Shown here: one piece after another, positions 13,016-24,617 of the stretch
Layout of the letters: each line of letters starts with the position of its first letter
Numbering within the stretch: the first letter of the stretch is position 1
From: Paguma larvata
Lineage: Eukaryota; Chordata; Mammalia; Carnivora; Viverridae
NCBI GenBank assembly: GCA_030068075.1
Contig: CM057843.1
Span: 42,291,832-42,355,831 of the forward strand
DNA length: 64,000 nucleotides
Reading direction: 5' to 3'
Notes under the pieces: model-generated
Database searches by the model: none
What the model was told of the DNA's origin: nothing
The model's input: only the letters and a program-made list of their open reading frames with translations
Position numbers and translations under genes: made by a program

Positions 13016-13469
13016 TCTGAGAAGTAGGTTATGATAACATTTTAATTACATTGCATTGCTTGAAAGCACACAGTGAGAGGCCAGAATTGGACTGATCTTG
13101 GAATAAAATGCTGGTGACTGGGTATTCACAGGGTTGGAAATTCATGTGATAGCTTCAAGAGTTGATTCTGAGTTCCATCTTGAGAGGTATTTTTGGTACC
13201 TTTGAGTTTTGCTTCTCTTGGTAATGGTCTACCAGTTAGAATGGTGGATTCATGTTTGTGGTGAGGAGGAAGCCACCTTGGTTGCCTCTGCCATGATTGG
13301 GAAAGGCTAGAATGAGAGAAGCCCCTAATTTATAGAAGGGCCAGGAGACCTCTTCCCACTCATTCCCAGGATCCACAGACCCTTGTTTATATTCATGGCC
13401 AGTCCTTGTTATAAATATTTAATCATTTTTGGCAGAGGTTGGGGATGGCTGGTGGCAATCCTTCATGTG

Positions 13470-13471
<2 letters not shown>

Positions 13472-13517
<46 letters not shown>
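13472..13517 (+). repeat. (TG)n microsatellite
   Basis: 23 uninterrupted TG units; likely polymorphic. Confidence 0.95.
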
Positions 13518-13518
<1 letters not shown>

Positions 13519-13786
13519 TGAACATTCAGTCTTGTGCCACGATCAAGGTGGTGTTGTTGTCGTTTTTGAGGCAGAGCGGGTTGGAATATCAAATGAGATA
13601 TCAGATGAGAATGCGTGGCCTTTGAGGAGGTCAGGGTGAGCCAGAAAATGTAGTCTGGCCAGTGGCCGGGTGGCAGTTATCAGTGAATTTGGCAGAGTCC
13701 AACCCGAAGGTGTGCTCTGGGAGATCTGCTACAGGGAAGCCTTAAGACGCTGACACGGGCTCTTCTGAGTGATGGCTGGGTGTGCA

Positions 13787-13787
13787 C

Positions 13788-13842
<55 letters not shown>
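13787..13842 (+). repeat. (TG)n(AG)n compound microsatellite
   Basis: About 12 TG units switching directly to about 16 AG units. Confidence 0.95.
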
Positions 13843-13846
<4 letters not shown>

Positions 13847-15410
13847 GAAAAGAGAAATGTAGAGAAGGTATAGCCCAGCTTGCCCAGCAGAAGTCCTTTT
13901 CATCCACTACTCCTAGGTGACAAGGTGAGCATCAGAGTCACCTGGCTTGCCTGGATGGCCATGGGGAAAGATGTGTAGGTCTGAACTAGACTCATAGGTG
14001 GGAGTGTGTTGGTGTGGGAGGGGAGGGGCCCGTGTCAGTTTCAGAAAGGATCTGCTGCCTTAGTGGGTCATTATGAGACCCACTGCCTCAGCTAAGTGGA
14101 CAGGTGAGGACACCTGGCTGGACCTCACAGATGAGATCGACCAACTTTTGTTCCCAAATCATCTGCAGGCTTTTACACATATGGGAAACAAGTAAGTAGG
14201 GAAGAATTAAGCTGAAGCTCTCTTCCTTCTGACTACCTCTCTCTTTAGAAATGCCTTCGTTTCTTGCCATCAGGAATTGTTAGCATTGGCTTGGGGTCTG
14301 AAGGATGGGCTTTATGAGTCAAGAACTCCTTGAAGTTGTTTTCAAATCCCTATGTCTGTTTTTTTCTGGGGAGGTTCATAGCAGATTCTCAAAGAGATCC
14401 ATGAACCAGCAAAGGCTAAAAACCATTGGTGTAGGGCACAGCAGAAGAAATGCATGTGTTCGTGGGTCCTTGTTGTTCATGTGACAGGATATAAATGAAT
14501 GGGGTATGACAGTGCAGTAATAATCAGTTCGGTGGCTCAGGGCCTGTCGATTAGATGTTGTGTCACCTGACAACACTAGTTATCCGAAGGCATGTATGCA
14601 CAGACAGGTTAGAGGTAGTGGTCAGAAACTTGCCGAATGAGCAGGGGACAACTGCAATGCATACAGAGAAATGAATGCCATGTGCCTAAAGGAACATAGC
14701 TGGTTGGAATAGAACAGTCACTGTGGGGAGATCCCTGAGCACAACCGGACACCAGAGCAGACAGAGTATTATAGTGTTCTTAGGACTGATTCAATTTACA
14801 GTCCATAAGAGGGCCAGGTCACAAGGATTTCCGGGGGCCACGCTAGACGTCAGTTCCCGGGCTCTGGGAGGGGGACCCCCTTCAGCTGTATTGCCTATGG
14901 TTATGTCCTAGAAGCAGAGGTGGTAGTCTGGCCTTCATTAGCCCCTAATCACTATTATGTTCTTCTCTGCTTCATCCTTTTCATGAACCTCAGGGAACCA
15001 GGTATTTTTTCATACCACCCCTGTGGCCTGTGCTCTGTGTGATTCATTTCCGTCCTTGGGGCTCAGGCTGATGGGATACTCAAAATAGTACCTTTTCCAG
15101 AACTGGAATCTGAGTGGGCCAAGGGAAAAGTTTCGAGGGAGCAAAATTCCCTCCAGGTTTAGGAATCCTAAGCAAGGATGGCCATAGAGGGAATGGGAAT
15201 CCGCGGAGAGGACTGCAGGTTAGGGAAAGGAGGATGGATGGTTTGCAAGTCTTTGGGCATGATTTGGGGGGTGTTTGGCCCAGTGGTTTCCTCGTTGGCC
15301 CAGCAGTAGTTTGGTGGTCCCCTGGGGCTCTCACTCCTGACCACCACCTTCTGGCCATCTCTTGGCAGTGGCTGTGCTCCTGGAGCAAGGTGAGCTGCCA
15401 CCAAGTTGTT
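13843..15410. other. Intergenic, no gene recognised
   Basis: SINE-free 1.6 kb between a compound microsatellite and the SINE at 15.4 kb. Nothing coding was recognised. Confidence 0.45.
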
Positions 15411-15646
15411 TTATTATTTATTTATTTATTTAATTTGAATGTTTATTTATTTTTGCGAGAGAGACAGACAGAGCATGCACGGAGGAGGGGCAGAGAGAGA
15501 GAGGGAGACAGAGAATCCAAAGCAGGCTCCAGGCTCCCAGTTCCCAGTCAGCACAGAGCCCGATGTGAGGCTCGAGCTCACAAACCGTGAGATCATGACC
15601 TGAGCCAAAGTCAGATGCCTAACTGATTGAGCCGCCCAGGCGCCCC
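15411..15646 (-). mobile_element. CAN SINE
   Basis: Reverse element with (TTTA)n tail and head gattgagccgcccaggcgcccc. Confidence 0.9.
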
Positions 15647-15844
15647 CACCACAAAGTTATTTTAGAGGCACACATCCAGTTGGCAACTTTGTTGTACCCC
15701 GTGGATGACCTTCCAGGTGTGCCAGTTCTGACTGTTCCCTCTTCCCAGCTTCCTTTGCAGGTCAGGCCTTGAAACTGCCCTAGCTTCCACTGATTTTATG
15801 TTCTGGTGCGGCTGTCCACAGATCCGGTTCATGATTTGTGACTA

Positions 15845-16066
15845 TTATTTGATCTTGTAGGAAATAAAATACTCGTCATCACTCAGTTGTTTCCATTCAG
15901 GTGCTAATGGAATATTGTATAATGTATCCATTGGGAATATTTCCAAAGGATCAAATGTCAGAAATTGAGCAACATCATGCCATGTCCGTGATACCATAGC
16001 TACTCCCTGTAAGAACTGTAGGATATCTTTTCTTATATCATGCATAAAAGACTTGAAAAAATTCAT
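15845..16066 (-). other. Unassigned 73-codon open reading frame
   Basis: A minus-strand frame starting ATG at 16066 encodes a mixed-composition peptide (begins MNFFKSFMHDIRKDI, contains TWHDVAQFLTFDPLEIFP). It is not in a SINE or simple repeat, and I recognise no family. No convincing splice acceptor or promoter is visible. It may be chance, or a relic of an old retroelement or retrocopy. Confidence 0.2.
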
Positions 16067-16230
16067 TTCTAAAGTTACAGAAATGACATCTCTTCCTACC
16101 CTCCCTCTACTTCCCCCCTCTTTGGAAACTGTCCAGAATTAAAGTCACAATATTCCTGGTCTATAGGCCAGTGTGGTGAACACATGAATTTATCCTGAGG
16201 TACACTATTATCTGATTGTGTGGCCAGTCT

Positions 16231-16231
16231 T

Positions 16232-16275
<44 letters not shown>

Positions 16276-16379
16276 AGATTTTATTTTTAAGTAATGTCTA
16301 CACCCAATGTGGGGCTCAAATTTACCATCCCAAGATCCAGAGTCACATGCCCTACCAACTGAGCCAGCCAGGTGCCCCC
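16231..16379 (-). mobile_element. Short-type CAN SINE with (TTTA)n tail
   Basis: About 11 TTTA units and then taaagattttatttttaag; head tgagccagccaggtgcccc at the right end. Confidence 0.9.
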
Positions 16380-16603
16380 TGTGTGGTAAGTCATTTAATG
16401 TCTTCTTGTTAAAGGAAAGGCAGGGAAGAGAAGCCAGGTCCTTGACAACATTCTTGATTTGTCCAACAAATGTTTGTTGAACACTTACAATGTAGTAGAT
16501 ATCAGGGATACAGAGATAAAAGCTGTTGTCCCAGCCCACGAGAAATGCAGAGGCCAGTGGGGAAGACAGGGAAGTCAACCATTGATTGAAATATAGCAGG
16601 GTA

Positions 16604-16816
16604 TGGGGCACCGGGGCGGCTTAGTCAGTGAAGTGTCTGACTTTGGCTCGGGTCATGGTCTCGGCATTTGTGAGTTCAAGCTCCCTGTCAGGCACAGAGC
16701 CTGGAGCCTGCTTCCAATTCTGTGTGGCCCTCTCTCTCTGCCCCTCCCCTGCTGGCACTCTCTCTCTGTCTCTGTCTCTCTCTCAAAAATAAACATTAAA
16801 AAAAATTTTTTTTAAA
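16604..16816 (+). mobile_element. CAN SINE, first of a same-site pair
   Basis: Head tggggcaccggggcggctta and tail aaataaacattaaaaaaa. It is flanked by gaaatatagcagggta (16588-16603) and gaaatatagcgggata (16817-16832). Confidence 0.9.
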
Positions 16817-16832
16817 GAAATATAGCGGGATA

Positions 16833-16966
16833 GGGGCGCCTGGGTGGTTCAGTTGGTTGAGCATCTGACTTCAGCTCAGGTCATGATCTCGCAGTCCGTG
16901 AGTTCGAGCCCCGCGTCGGGCTCTGTGCTGACAGCTCAGAGCCTGGAGCCTGCTTCGGATTCTGTG

Positions 16967-17010
<44 letters not shown>

Positions 17011-17075
17011 CCTCCCCCACTCATGCTCTGTCTCTCTCTGTCTCAAAAATAAGTAAACATTAAAAAAAATTTAAA
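16833..17075 (+). mobile_element. CAN SINE, second of a same-site pair
   Basis: Well-preserved element (ggggcgcctgggtggttcag; (CT)n near 16973-17006). It is flanked by perfect copies of gaaatatagcgggata (16817-16832 and 17076-17091). Confidence 0.95.
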
Positions 17076-17315
17076 GAAATATAGCGGGATAATTGCTAGG
17101 AGAGCAGGAACAGAGTGCAGGTATCCCTGAGGAAAGTCACTACCCTCTTCCAGTAGAAAAGCAGTAGCCCCTCGTTCTTTTACTATTGTTTTTAACCATT
17201 GTTACCTTTTTGTCAGAAAAAAAAAAAAGGATTTTCCACGTAGATAAGTGAATTTCTCAGATAACCAGGCTTATCTCTCTAGGTTTAATAACTTAAAACA
17301 TTTAAAAATTATTTC

Positions 17316-17440
17316 GGGGGCACTTGGCTGGGTCAGTCAGTAGCATGCGATGTTAAATCTTGGGGGTGTGAGTTTGAGCTCCATGTTGGGTGTAGAGATT
17401 GATTACTTAAAAGCAAAATCCTAAAAAAAAAAAAAAAAAC
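17316..17440 (+). mobile_element. Short-type CAN SINE
   Basis: ggggcacttggctgggtcag ... gagctccatgttgggtgtagaga, ending in a long A run. Confidence 0.85.
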
Positions 17441-17460
17441 AATTAAAAATTAGTTTTGGT

Positions 17461-17664
17461 AGGGGCGCCTGGGTGGCTCAGTCGGTTAAGTGGCCGACTT
17501 CGGCTCAGGTCATGATCTCACAGTCTGTGAGTTTGAGCCCCGCATCAGGCTCTGTGCTGACAGTTCAGAGCCTGGAGCCTGCTTTGGATTCTGTGTCTCC
17601 CTCTCTCTCTGCCCTCCTCCTCATGCTCTGTCTCTATAAATAAACATTAAAAAAAATTTTTTTT
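17461..17664 (+). mobile_element. CAN SINE
   Basis: Intact-looking element with clear A-box and B-box regions; the 13-bp duplication aattagttttggt is at 17448-17460 and 17665-17677. Confidence 0.95.
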
Positions 17665-17677
17665 AATTAGTTTTGGT

Positions 17678-18007
17678 GGGAATATTTGTAAAATATATTC
17701 TTTACTCCTTTCTTTTCTTAAGTGGAATACACAGAATGAAATTCGGTCTTTTCTCGTTGACTCAAGGCACGGCCATGAACATCAGCCTTTGTTATCTGGC
17801 TGAGCTGCCCACAGACTCCTTTGGAGATAAGTTCACCCTTAAGCTAGATGATTCTTTCCTGTGGCTTTTTGTCATTTTCTGTCCCTTTTTTCCTTATCAG
17901 GGCAATAGCCCTGGTCCTAACTGCTTTTATTTTAAAGACCCTCCTTTCTCCTTGCAAATTTGTATTGGTCTAGGAATTCATACATCTGAACAGGTTAGAC
18001 TTTGTTT
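17678..18007. other. Unique intergenic sequence
   Basis: Between two SINEs. A plus-strand open frame of about 110 codons covers most of it, but it resembles no family I know and has no splice or promoter context. Confidence 0.5.
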
Positions 18008-18023
18008 AAAATAAGAGTAAGTA

Positions 18024-18159
18024 CGAGCGCCTGGCTTGACGAGTGGCTCGGTCAAATAAGCGTCTGACTCTTGATTTCACCTCAGTTTATGATCTTGGGG
18101 TTTGCGAGACTGAACCCCGTGTCGTGCTCTGGGCTGACAGCATGGAGCCTGCTTGAGAT

Positions 18160-18192
<33 letters not shown>

Positions 18193-18232
18193 GCCTCTCT
18201 CTCTCTCAAAGATAAATAGGTAAATTAAAAAA
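18024..18232 (+). mobile_element. CAN SINE
   Basis: Head gagcgcctggcttgacgagtgg; the 16-bp duplication aaaataagagtaagta is at 18008-18023 and 18233-18248. Confidence 0.95.
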
Positions 18233-18895
18233 AAAATAAGAGTAAGTAGACTATGAGTCAAGACTTGACAGGCTCACCTATAGGTAAAGTACATAATCTC
18301 GAGTATGTGGCGTGGCCACCCAGAGTGCCCTCTTTGTAGCTTTCTTTCTGCTTGGTATTTACATTCTTTTGAGGGATGTTTCTGAATTCCTACCACGTGT
18401 CAGACACTAGAGGTATAGCCACGAACAGGTCAGTCCTTGCCCTCAAGGAGAAAAAAACAAAAGCAAAAACGTACAATAATAAGATGTGGTGACCTTTATG
18501 GCAAAGAAAGTACAGGGTGCTGATGGAACACCTATGGAGAGGCCAGAGATCTTCACTGGAAGTGACACTTGAGTGACATGGAGGAGAAGTGAGGGGCCAG
18601 CCAGATGAAGGAAGTGGGGTGAGGAGGAGAGATCCCAGAGGAGGAGACACGTGGAGGAAGCTGGGAAGCCAGAGTGTGAGCGGTTGAAGGACCTGGAGGC
18701 TGGAGTGAAGAGAGTGAAGAGCACACGAGAGGTGTGGCACAGAGGGAGCGCCTTCAAGTGACGAAACAAGTGTCATGGCAGATGTCGGACGAACTACTGT
18801 CGTCTCAAGATCGGTTGAACCATTTGATCCCCCAAATCCCAGGAGGGTCTTAAGTTTTATTTGCCTAAGTGCTTCGAAGAAACAGAAATATTCAG

Positions 18896-19075
18896 GGACA
18901 CCTGGGTGGCTCAGTCAGTTCAGGGCATGATCTCTCGGTTCGTGCATTCGAGCCCCATGTCAGGCTCTGTGCTGACACCTCAGAGCCTGGAGCCTGCTTC
19001 AGATTCTGGGTCTCCATCTCTTTGCCCCTCCTCAATTCGTGCTCTCTCTCTCTCAAAAAATAAAATAAAATAAAA
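18896..19075 (+). mobile_element. CAN SINE with internal deletion
   Basis: gggacacctgggtggctcagtc then cagggcatgatctctcgg; part of the tRNA-like region is missing. Tail is (AAAAT)n. Confidence 0.85.
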
Positions 19076-19589
19076 GACATGTATTCATTAAAAAATTTTT
19101 AAACCTATCCATCTTTGTATTTCCTGTACTGGCAGAAATTAGTCCTGAGGTGAAAGTTGGTTTACTATATGACTTTTGGGAATTAGACTTCTCACAAATA
19201 CTTGTTTTTAAACAAATCATTTTTAAAATTAAGAACAAGATTATGTTTGGAAGGTATTAGGAAAACAGAAGTTCTTATCTTTATTATTTTCTATGTATTG
19301 AAATAGATTGGTGAAGTTCAGGCCATGATGTGTAACTGGATGTAACAGCGAATTAATTGATTGTGTAACGAGTTTATGCAATTCGCTTCTGAGGCACTCG
19401 TTCTTAAGTTAGCTACAGGGAAATTGGCCTTTTCTGTGATCTTGAATGAATCAGTTATAAGCAGATTTGAAATTGCCTTACGATGCTCTACTTAACCTTC
19501 CCATTGAACCCAAAGCAATCTTTTGTTTCATCCATGTTTAAATTCTCATAAAGGGGCCAGCCTTTAGATCTATGGTAGATTGTTGCACC

Positions 19590-20000
19590 AATAGCTCTAA
19601 TGAATTCTGCCTCCCCATATTCATGCCCTGGTATGGCTCCCTCCAGAATCGACTCTGGGCTTGACCATAAGACTTGTCTTGGCCAATATGTGTGGCGCAA
19701 GTGCAGGAGGGCAGTGCTTACGCACTGGGACTGGCCCTCTTGGAACACTGTCCTGGACTGCTATGCAAGGAAGCGGATCTTGTCCACTGGAGGTTGGGAG
19801 GTTGTGAGGAGGAGAGCTGAGGCTCCCTACCCAGCACTAATTGCCAGACATGTGAATGAGGCCAACTTGGACTTTCCAGCTGTTCCAGCCATCTGTAATA
19901 GACCAAGTGAGCCAGAGGAGACCAGTAAAAGAATTGACCAATCAACTCACAGAATCTAGAGAAACAGTAAATCAGTGTTCTATGCCTCTATGTATCGCAG
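19590..20000 (+). mobile_element. MLT1-like (ERVL-MaLR) LTR remnant
   Basis: Recognisable MaLR LTR segments: cttgtcttggccaatatgtg, gactggccctcttggaacactg, gccagacatgtgaatgaggcc and gaccaatcaactcacagaat. It is a decayed LTR, non-coding; the boundaries are approximate. Confidence 0.7.
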
Positions 20001-20126
20001 CAAATTTTAGGCAGCAATACATAATGGAAACAATGTCCTTTTACATTGTTCAAGTTTCACTTTAAAGAAAGGCTAAGAGAGAATTATGAACCATGGGTGG
20101 ATATTTTACTTAAATTGCTCTATGGG

Positions 20127-20345
20127 GGGTGCCTGGGTGGCTCAGTCGGTTAAGCGGCTGACTTCAGCTCAGGTCATGATCTCATGGTCTGTGAGTTCAA
20201 GCTCTGAGTCGGGCTCTGTGCTGATGCTCAGAGCCTGGAGCCTGCTTCAGATTCTGTATCTCCCTCTCTCTCTGCCCTTCCCTTGCTCATGCTCTGTCTC
20301 TATGTCTCTCAAAAATAAAATAAAAACATTAAAAATTTAAAAAAT
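20127..20345 (+). mobile_element. CAN SINE
   Basis: Head gggtgcctgggtggctcag; the perfect 17-bp duplication ttaaattgctctatggg is at 20110-20126 and 20346-20362. Confidence 0.95.
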
Positions 20346-20566
20346 TTAAATTGCTCTATGGGAGATGGAAAAAATTGTATACATGGAATGGAAGGGCATA
20401 TTTGGATCTGCTGGTAAAGTAAACTTTAAGTTAATAGGACAAGTTAAAATCCACCAGATCTTTTTCCAGTTTGAAACTTGTTGGATCACACTATTATAAA
20501 TAAATATTAGGATATATGTTATAAATTCTTTTCAAGAGTGTTTTCTCACAAAAGTAGTGCATTTTT

Positions 20567-20687
20567 GGGGTACCTGGCTGGCTCAGTTGGTAGAGTGTGT
20601 GACTCCTGATCTCAGTCAAGGTTGTGAATTCGAGTCTCATGTTGGGTATAGAGATTACTTAAACAAAAAGTTTAAAAAAAAATAGTA
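20567..20687 (+). mobile_element. Short-type CAN SINE
   Basis: ggggtacctggctggctcag ... gagtctcatgttgggtatagagattacttaaa, with an A-rich end. Confidence 0.85.
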
Positions 20688-20874
20688 CATTCTCCCTGAA
20701 GAAAAACAGAAACAGCTGAAATTTTTTAAATAAAATAAAAAATAAATCAAGCTTTATCTCACAATCTTGATATCTGCTGCTAATCATTTCAGCGTATTTT
20801 CTTATAACATTTTTTTCTGTGCTCCATTTAATACTTTTTCATATTTAAATCAGGCTGTGGGAGGGGAGGGGAGT

Positions 20875-21175
20875 GTGGATATTAAAATGTGGCATGAGAT
20901 TGTTGAGAGTCTTGAGCTGTTGGTACAATTAAGGATCTTGATTACGGTGGTGGTTGCAGGAAGGTAGAGACATAGGGCCCCCCCAACACACACACGTGAG
21001 TGAACTCTACATGGCTGGTGAAGCTGCGTATGCTCTGTGTCAATTTCCTGACTTCGGTATCATACTATAGTCATACAGGTTAACATGGGGGAGACTGGAT
21101 AAAGGGCACAGGAGACCTGCTGTACATTTCTTTGCCCTGTCCTGCCAATCTATCATTATTTAAAAAAAAGAAAAT
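20875..21175 (+). mobile_element. Old L1 3'-end fragment
   Basis: cttgattacggtggtggttgcagg ... gtcaatttcctgacttcgg ... gggggagactggataaagggcacagg follows the order of L1MC/L1ME-type 3' ends. Confidence 0.75.
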
Positions 21176-21287
21176 CAGCGAGTAGCTAGAGTCTTATGCC
21201 CTCCATTTCCCCTTTGCATGTATTATGTATATAACACATATTTTTTTCATTTAGAAAGAGGTCCAAGTTTCCTATCCACACGTATTT

Positions 21288-21515
21288 TTTTATTTTATTT
21301 TTTTAAATTATTTTTTAACATTTATTTATTTTTGAGAGACAGAGACAGAGCACGAGCAGGGAAGGGGCAGAGAGAGAGGGAGACACGGAATCCGAAGCAG
21401 GCTCCAGGCTCTGAGCCGTCAGCACAGAGCCTGACGCAGGGCTCGAACTCACAAACCGTGAGATCAGACCTGAGCCGAAGTCAGCTGCCCAACCGACTGA
21501 GCCACCCAGGCGCCC
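21288..21515 (-). mobile_element. CAN SINE, first of a tandem reverse pair
   Basis: Head gagccacccaggcgccccc at the right; flanked by ccacacgtattt (21276-21287) and ccacatgtattt (21516-21527). Confidence 0.9.
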
Positions 21516-21527
21516 CCACATGTATTT

Positions 21528-21754
21528 AAAAAAAATTTTTTTTGAACGTTTATTCATTTTTGAGAGACAGAGCTCAAGTGAGGGAAGGGCAGAGAGAGAG
21601 GGAGACACAGAATCCGAAGTGGGCTCCAGGCTCCAAGCTGTCAGCACAGAGCCTGACAGGGGCTCAAACTCATGAACCGTTGAACTCATGATCGGTCAGA
21701 TCGTGACCTGAGCCGAAGTCAGACGCCCAGCCAACTGAACCACCCAAGCACACC
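21528..21754 (-). mobile_element. CAN SINE, second of a tandem reverse pair
   Basis: A more decayed head (gaaccacccaagcacacc) than its left neighbour. A short extra repeat, cgttgaactcatgatcgg, sits inside the tRNA-like part. The right flank again reads tccacatg. Confidence 0.9.
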
Positions 21755-22389
21755 TCATATCCACATGCCTTGATTGCTTGCAAAAACGAACCCCACAAAA
21801 AAATCACCTCTCAATATATTTCAGGGTTAACTGTTAAGAAGAGGGTACATATTTTAAAATCTATTATTTGTTGAAACTTAATTATTGCCAGAATGTCTGA
21901 ACATTCTATAGAAGCAGGGGGTTATATATGAGAGGCTCAGAAAAGGAAGTTACATGACAAAGATACAATTATAACACTAACAAAATACCGTGAAATTATG
22001 CCTGTGGTGGACTGAAGACAGAAAGTGGTGCAGGAGTGGTGCAGTTGAGCTTGGCGAGGAGGCCCCAAGTATACACAGTCAGGACTGATCTGTGCAGGCG
22101 TCAGAGCAGGGAAGAAAGAGGGGCAGTCTGTTGGTCTAGGGCATGGCAGGGCAGGCCATGGTGCCTGAGAACAGAATGATAAAGGGCAGACCATCAGCCT
22201 GGCAAAAGCATCTAAGAATCCACTTTTAGGAGGGAGCAGGACATGCGCTAGAGTTCTGATATCAGATTCTGCCAAATACTGGTTTGCAGAAAGAGTTAGA
22301 GAACAGGAGGGAATAGAAAGCAGGGGGAGGGGGCCGGGTGCAGTGTCGTTTTGGGTGAAAAGTCCAGAAAGGGCAGGCTGGTGGCTGTA

Positions 22390-23045
22390 GCTTCCCAGCT
22401 GGCCTTCAGGGTTCCCCTTTGTTCAGAGAATAAAGTCCAAACTCTACATGGCATAAAAGGCCCCGCATGACCTGTCTGGTCTTGGAATATCAACCTGATA
22501 TTGTCCTCTTTCGTTCTCCCAAATGCACTTCCTGGGCCTTTCAAACCCCGCTGTCTTGTTTCTAGGCCCCCCTGCCCTCTCAGGTTCTTTTCCCTTTGCC
22601 TATCATGCTTTTCCCTCTGGATGTCAACACGTTAACTGCTTCCCCGCATATAAGACCTTTGCTAGGTCATCTCTGGGAAGCCTTCTGTCATACCTGGGTT
22701 GGGTCATCACCCCCTTTCTCTGCCTTTGGGCTTCTGTCAGCCCTAGGTGGGCCCTGGTGGCCTCATTTGCCTGGTGTGAGCTTCCCTTCCCCAGTTGACA
22801 GGAAGAGGGTGGTTGAGCTGCAGAAGAGAGGTCAAGTCCATCTCATACGTCCCTGCCCTCCTGGGCCTCGGCACATGCTAGTCCCCCTACCTTCTCTTAT
22901 GTTTCCACTTGGAAAGCTTCCCTCAGAACTCAAGACCCTGTCAAATGATCATTCTTCTGTGTGACTCTCGCACTGCCCTCCCATAGCCTTTCATTCTTGC
23001 AAACACTCAATAAATATTTACCGAGCCCACACTGTTGTGATCCCG
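22390..23045 (+). mobile_element. L2 LINE fragment(s)
   Basis: caaactctacatggcataaaaggccccgcatgacctgtctgg, cctttgctaggtcatctctgggaagcc and a terminal cactcaataaatatttaccgag match the order of LINE-2 3' sequences. Old and non-coding. Confidence 0.65.
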
Positions 23046-23287
23046 CTGGTGTGTGCTTACCGCTTTAACTGTCACTTCGCTGCGTAGATGTCTTAGGCTG
23101 TGAATTTTTCGAGACTAATGATCTTAACTTATGCACCTCGGTATCTCCAGGTCCTGGATAGGGTTCAGGCACACATCAGGCCTTAATAACTTTGTTTTAA
23201 GAATGAATATACTTTATTATAAAGGATGTTGGTTTCCAAGAAATTCCTAAATCTTTAAGGCCGGAGGGCATATTAAAGGTCAACCTC

Positions 23288-23497
23288 AGGGGCACTTGGG
23301 TGGCTCAGTCGGTGAAGCGTCCGACTTCGGCTCAGATCATGAACTTGTGGTTCATGAGTTTGAACCCCGTGTCGGGGTCTGTGCTGACAGCTTAGAGCCT
23401 GGAGCCTGCTTCCGATTCCATGTCTCCCTCTGTCTGTGTTCCTCCTCTGCTTGTGCTCTGTCTCTCTCTCTCAAAAATAAAGATTAAAAAAAAAAAA
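23288..23497 (+). mobile_element. CAN SINE
   Basis: aggggcacttgggtggctcagtcggtgaagcg head, CT-rich middle and tail aaaaataaagattaaaaaaa. Confidence 0.9.
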
Positions 23498-23814
23498 GTC
23501 ATCTCATCTGTTTCAGGATCTCTCCATTCCAGGCAAGTCATCATGGAGAATTTGCTTGACTGGGTTCAGTGGAGGGGGGCCATGGTCCATGTGACTGCTC
23601 GTTTTGCCTGAGGACAGCAGCAATCCTGCGGATGTTTTTCCTTCTGCGGAGCTGCAACCTGCCCCTTGGTAATTCCCGCCACTGACCCCCTTTCTGCTCC
23701 CAGAGTGTCACAAAAGAGCCCCTTCCCTCCTGCGGCTGACAGCCTACCACATATCTGGCAGTTACTGCATCTCTTCCTAAGTTTTCTCTTTCCAGGGAAG
23801 GAAAGACCACTTCC

Positions 23815-23965
23815 CAGCTGTGTGACTGAGCTTCAGGTTCCTTGTTTGTAAAAATCGGGATAAGACAGTACCTATCTATAGAGTTTTTGTCAAGATTAAA
23901 TGAACTCATATATGTAAAGTGCTTAGAACAATACATGGTGTGTATTAAATGCTCAATAATGATTT
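23815..23965 (+). mobile_element. MIR remnant
   Basis: tgtgtgactgagcttcaggttcc...gtcaagattaaatgaactcatatatgtaaagtgcttagaacaat is typical of MIR. Confidence 0.7.
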
Positions 23966-24039
23966 TAATATTATTTTGTATTATATTTTACATGTAGCAC
24001 TTAGAATTGGACAACTTTTATTTCAGGACATTTAATTTA

Positions 24040-24475
24040 TTTATTTTGTTTATTTCTTTATTTTGAGAGAGAGAGAGAGAGCAAAGGAGGGGCAGAAAGA
24101 GAGGGAGAGAGAGTCCCAAGCAGGCTCCATGCCTCCATTGCATAGTCTGATGCTGGGCTCGATCCCATGAACCATGAGATCATGACCTGAGCTAAAATCA
24201 AGAGTAAGACACTTGGGGCACCTGGGTGCTTTGGTTGATTGAGCAGATGACTACTGATTTCGGCTCAGGCCATGATCCCAGGGTCACGGGATCAAGCCTA
24301 GTGACAGGCTCCGTGTTGGGTGTGGAGCCTGCTTGAGATTCTCTGTCTCTGTCTCTGTCTCTCTCCCCTCCACTCATGCATGTGCTCTCTCTCTTTATCT
24401 TTCTCTAAAATAAATAAAATGTTATAAAAAAAAAAAAGGAGATGCTTAACCAACTTAGTCACCCAGGTTCCCCCA
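24040..24475 (-). mobile_element. CAN SINE split by a nested CAN SINE
   Basis: The outer reverse element occupies about 24040-24214 and 24438-24475. Its target duplication gacatttaattta brackets the whole composite (24027-24039 and 24476-24488). Confidence 0.9.
24215..24437 (+). mobile_element. Nested forward CAN SINE
   Basis: ggggcacctgggtgctttgg head to a poly(A) run, inserted in opposite orientation inside the older SINE just before its tRNA-like head. Confidence 0.9.
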
Positions 24476-24505
24476 GACATTTAATTTAAAAAACAGAATA
24501 ACAAG

Positions 24506-24617
24506 GGCACCTGGCTGGCTCAGTCAGTAGAGCATGAGACTACATGAGACTCATAATCTCAGGGTGGTGAGTTCAAGCTCCACGTTGGGCCTGGAGCATA
24601 CTTAATTAAAAAAAAAC
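24506..24617 (+). mobile_element. Short-type CAN SINE
   Basis: gggcacctggctggctcagtcagtagagcat, with an internal duplication of gactacatgagact, then ctccacgttgggcctggagcata and an A run. Confidence 0.85.
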
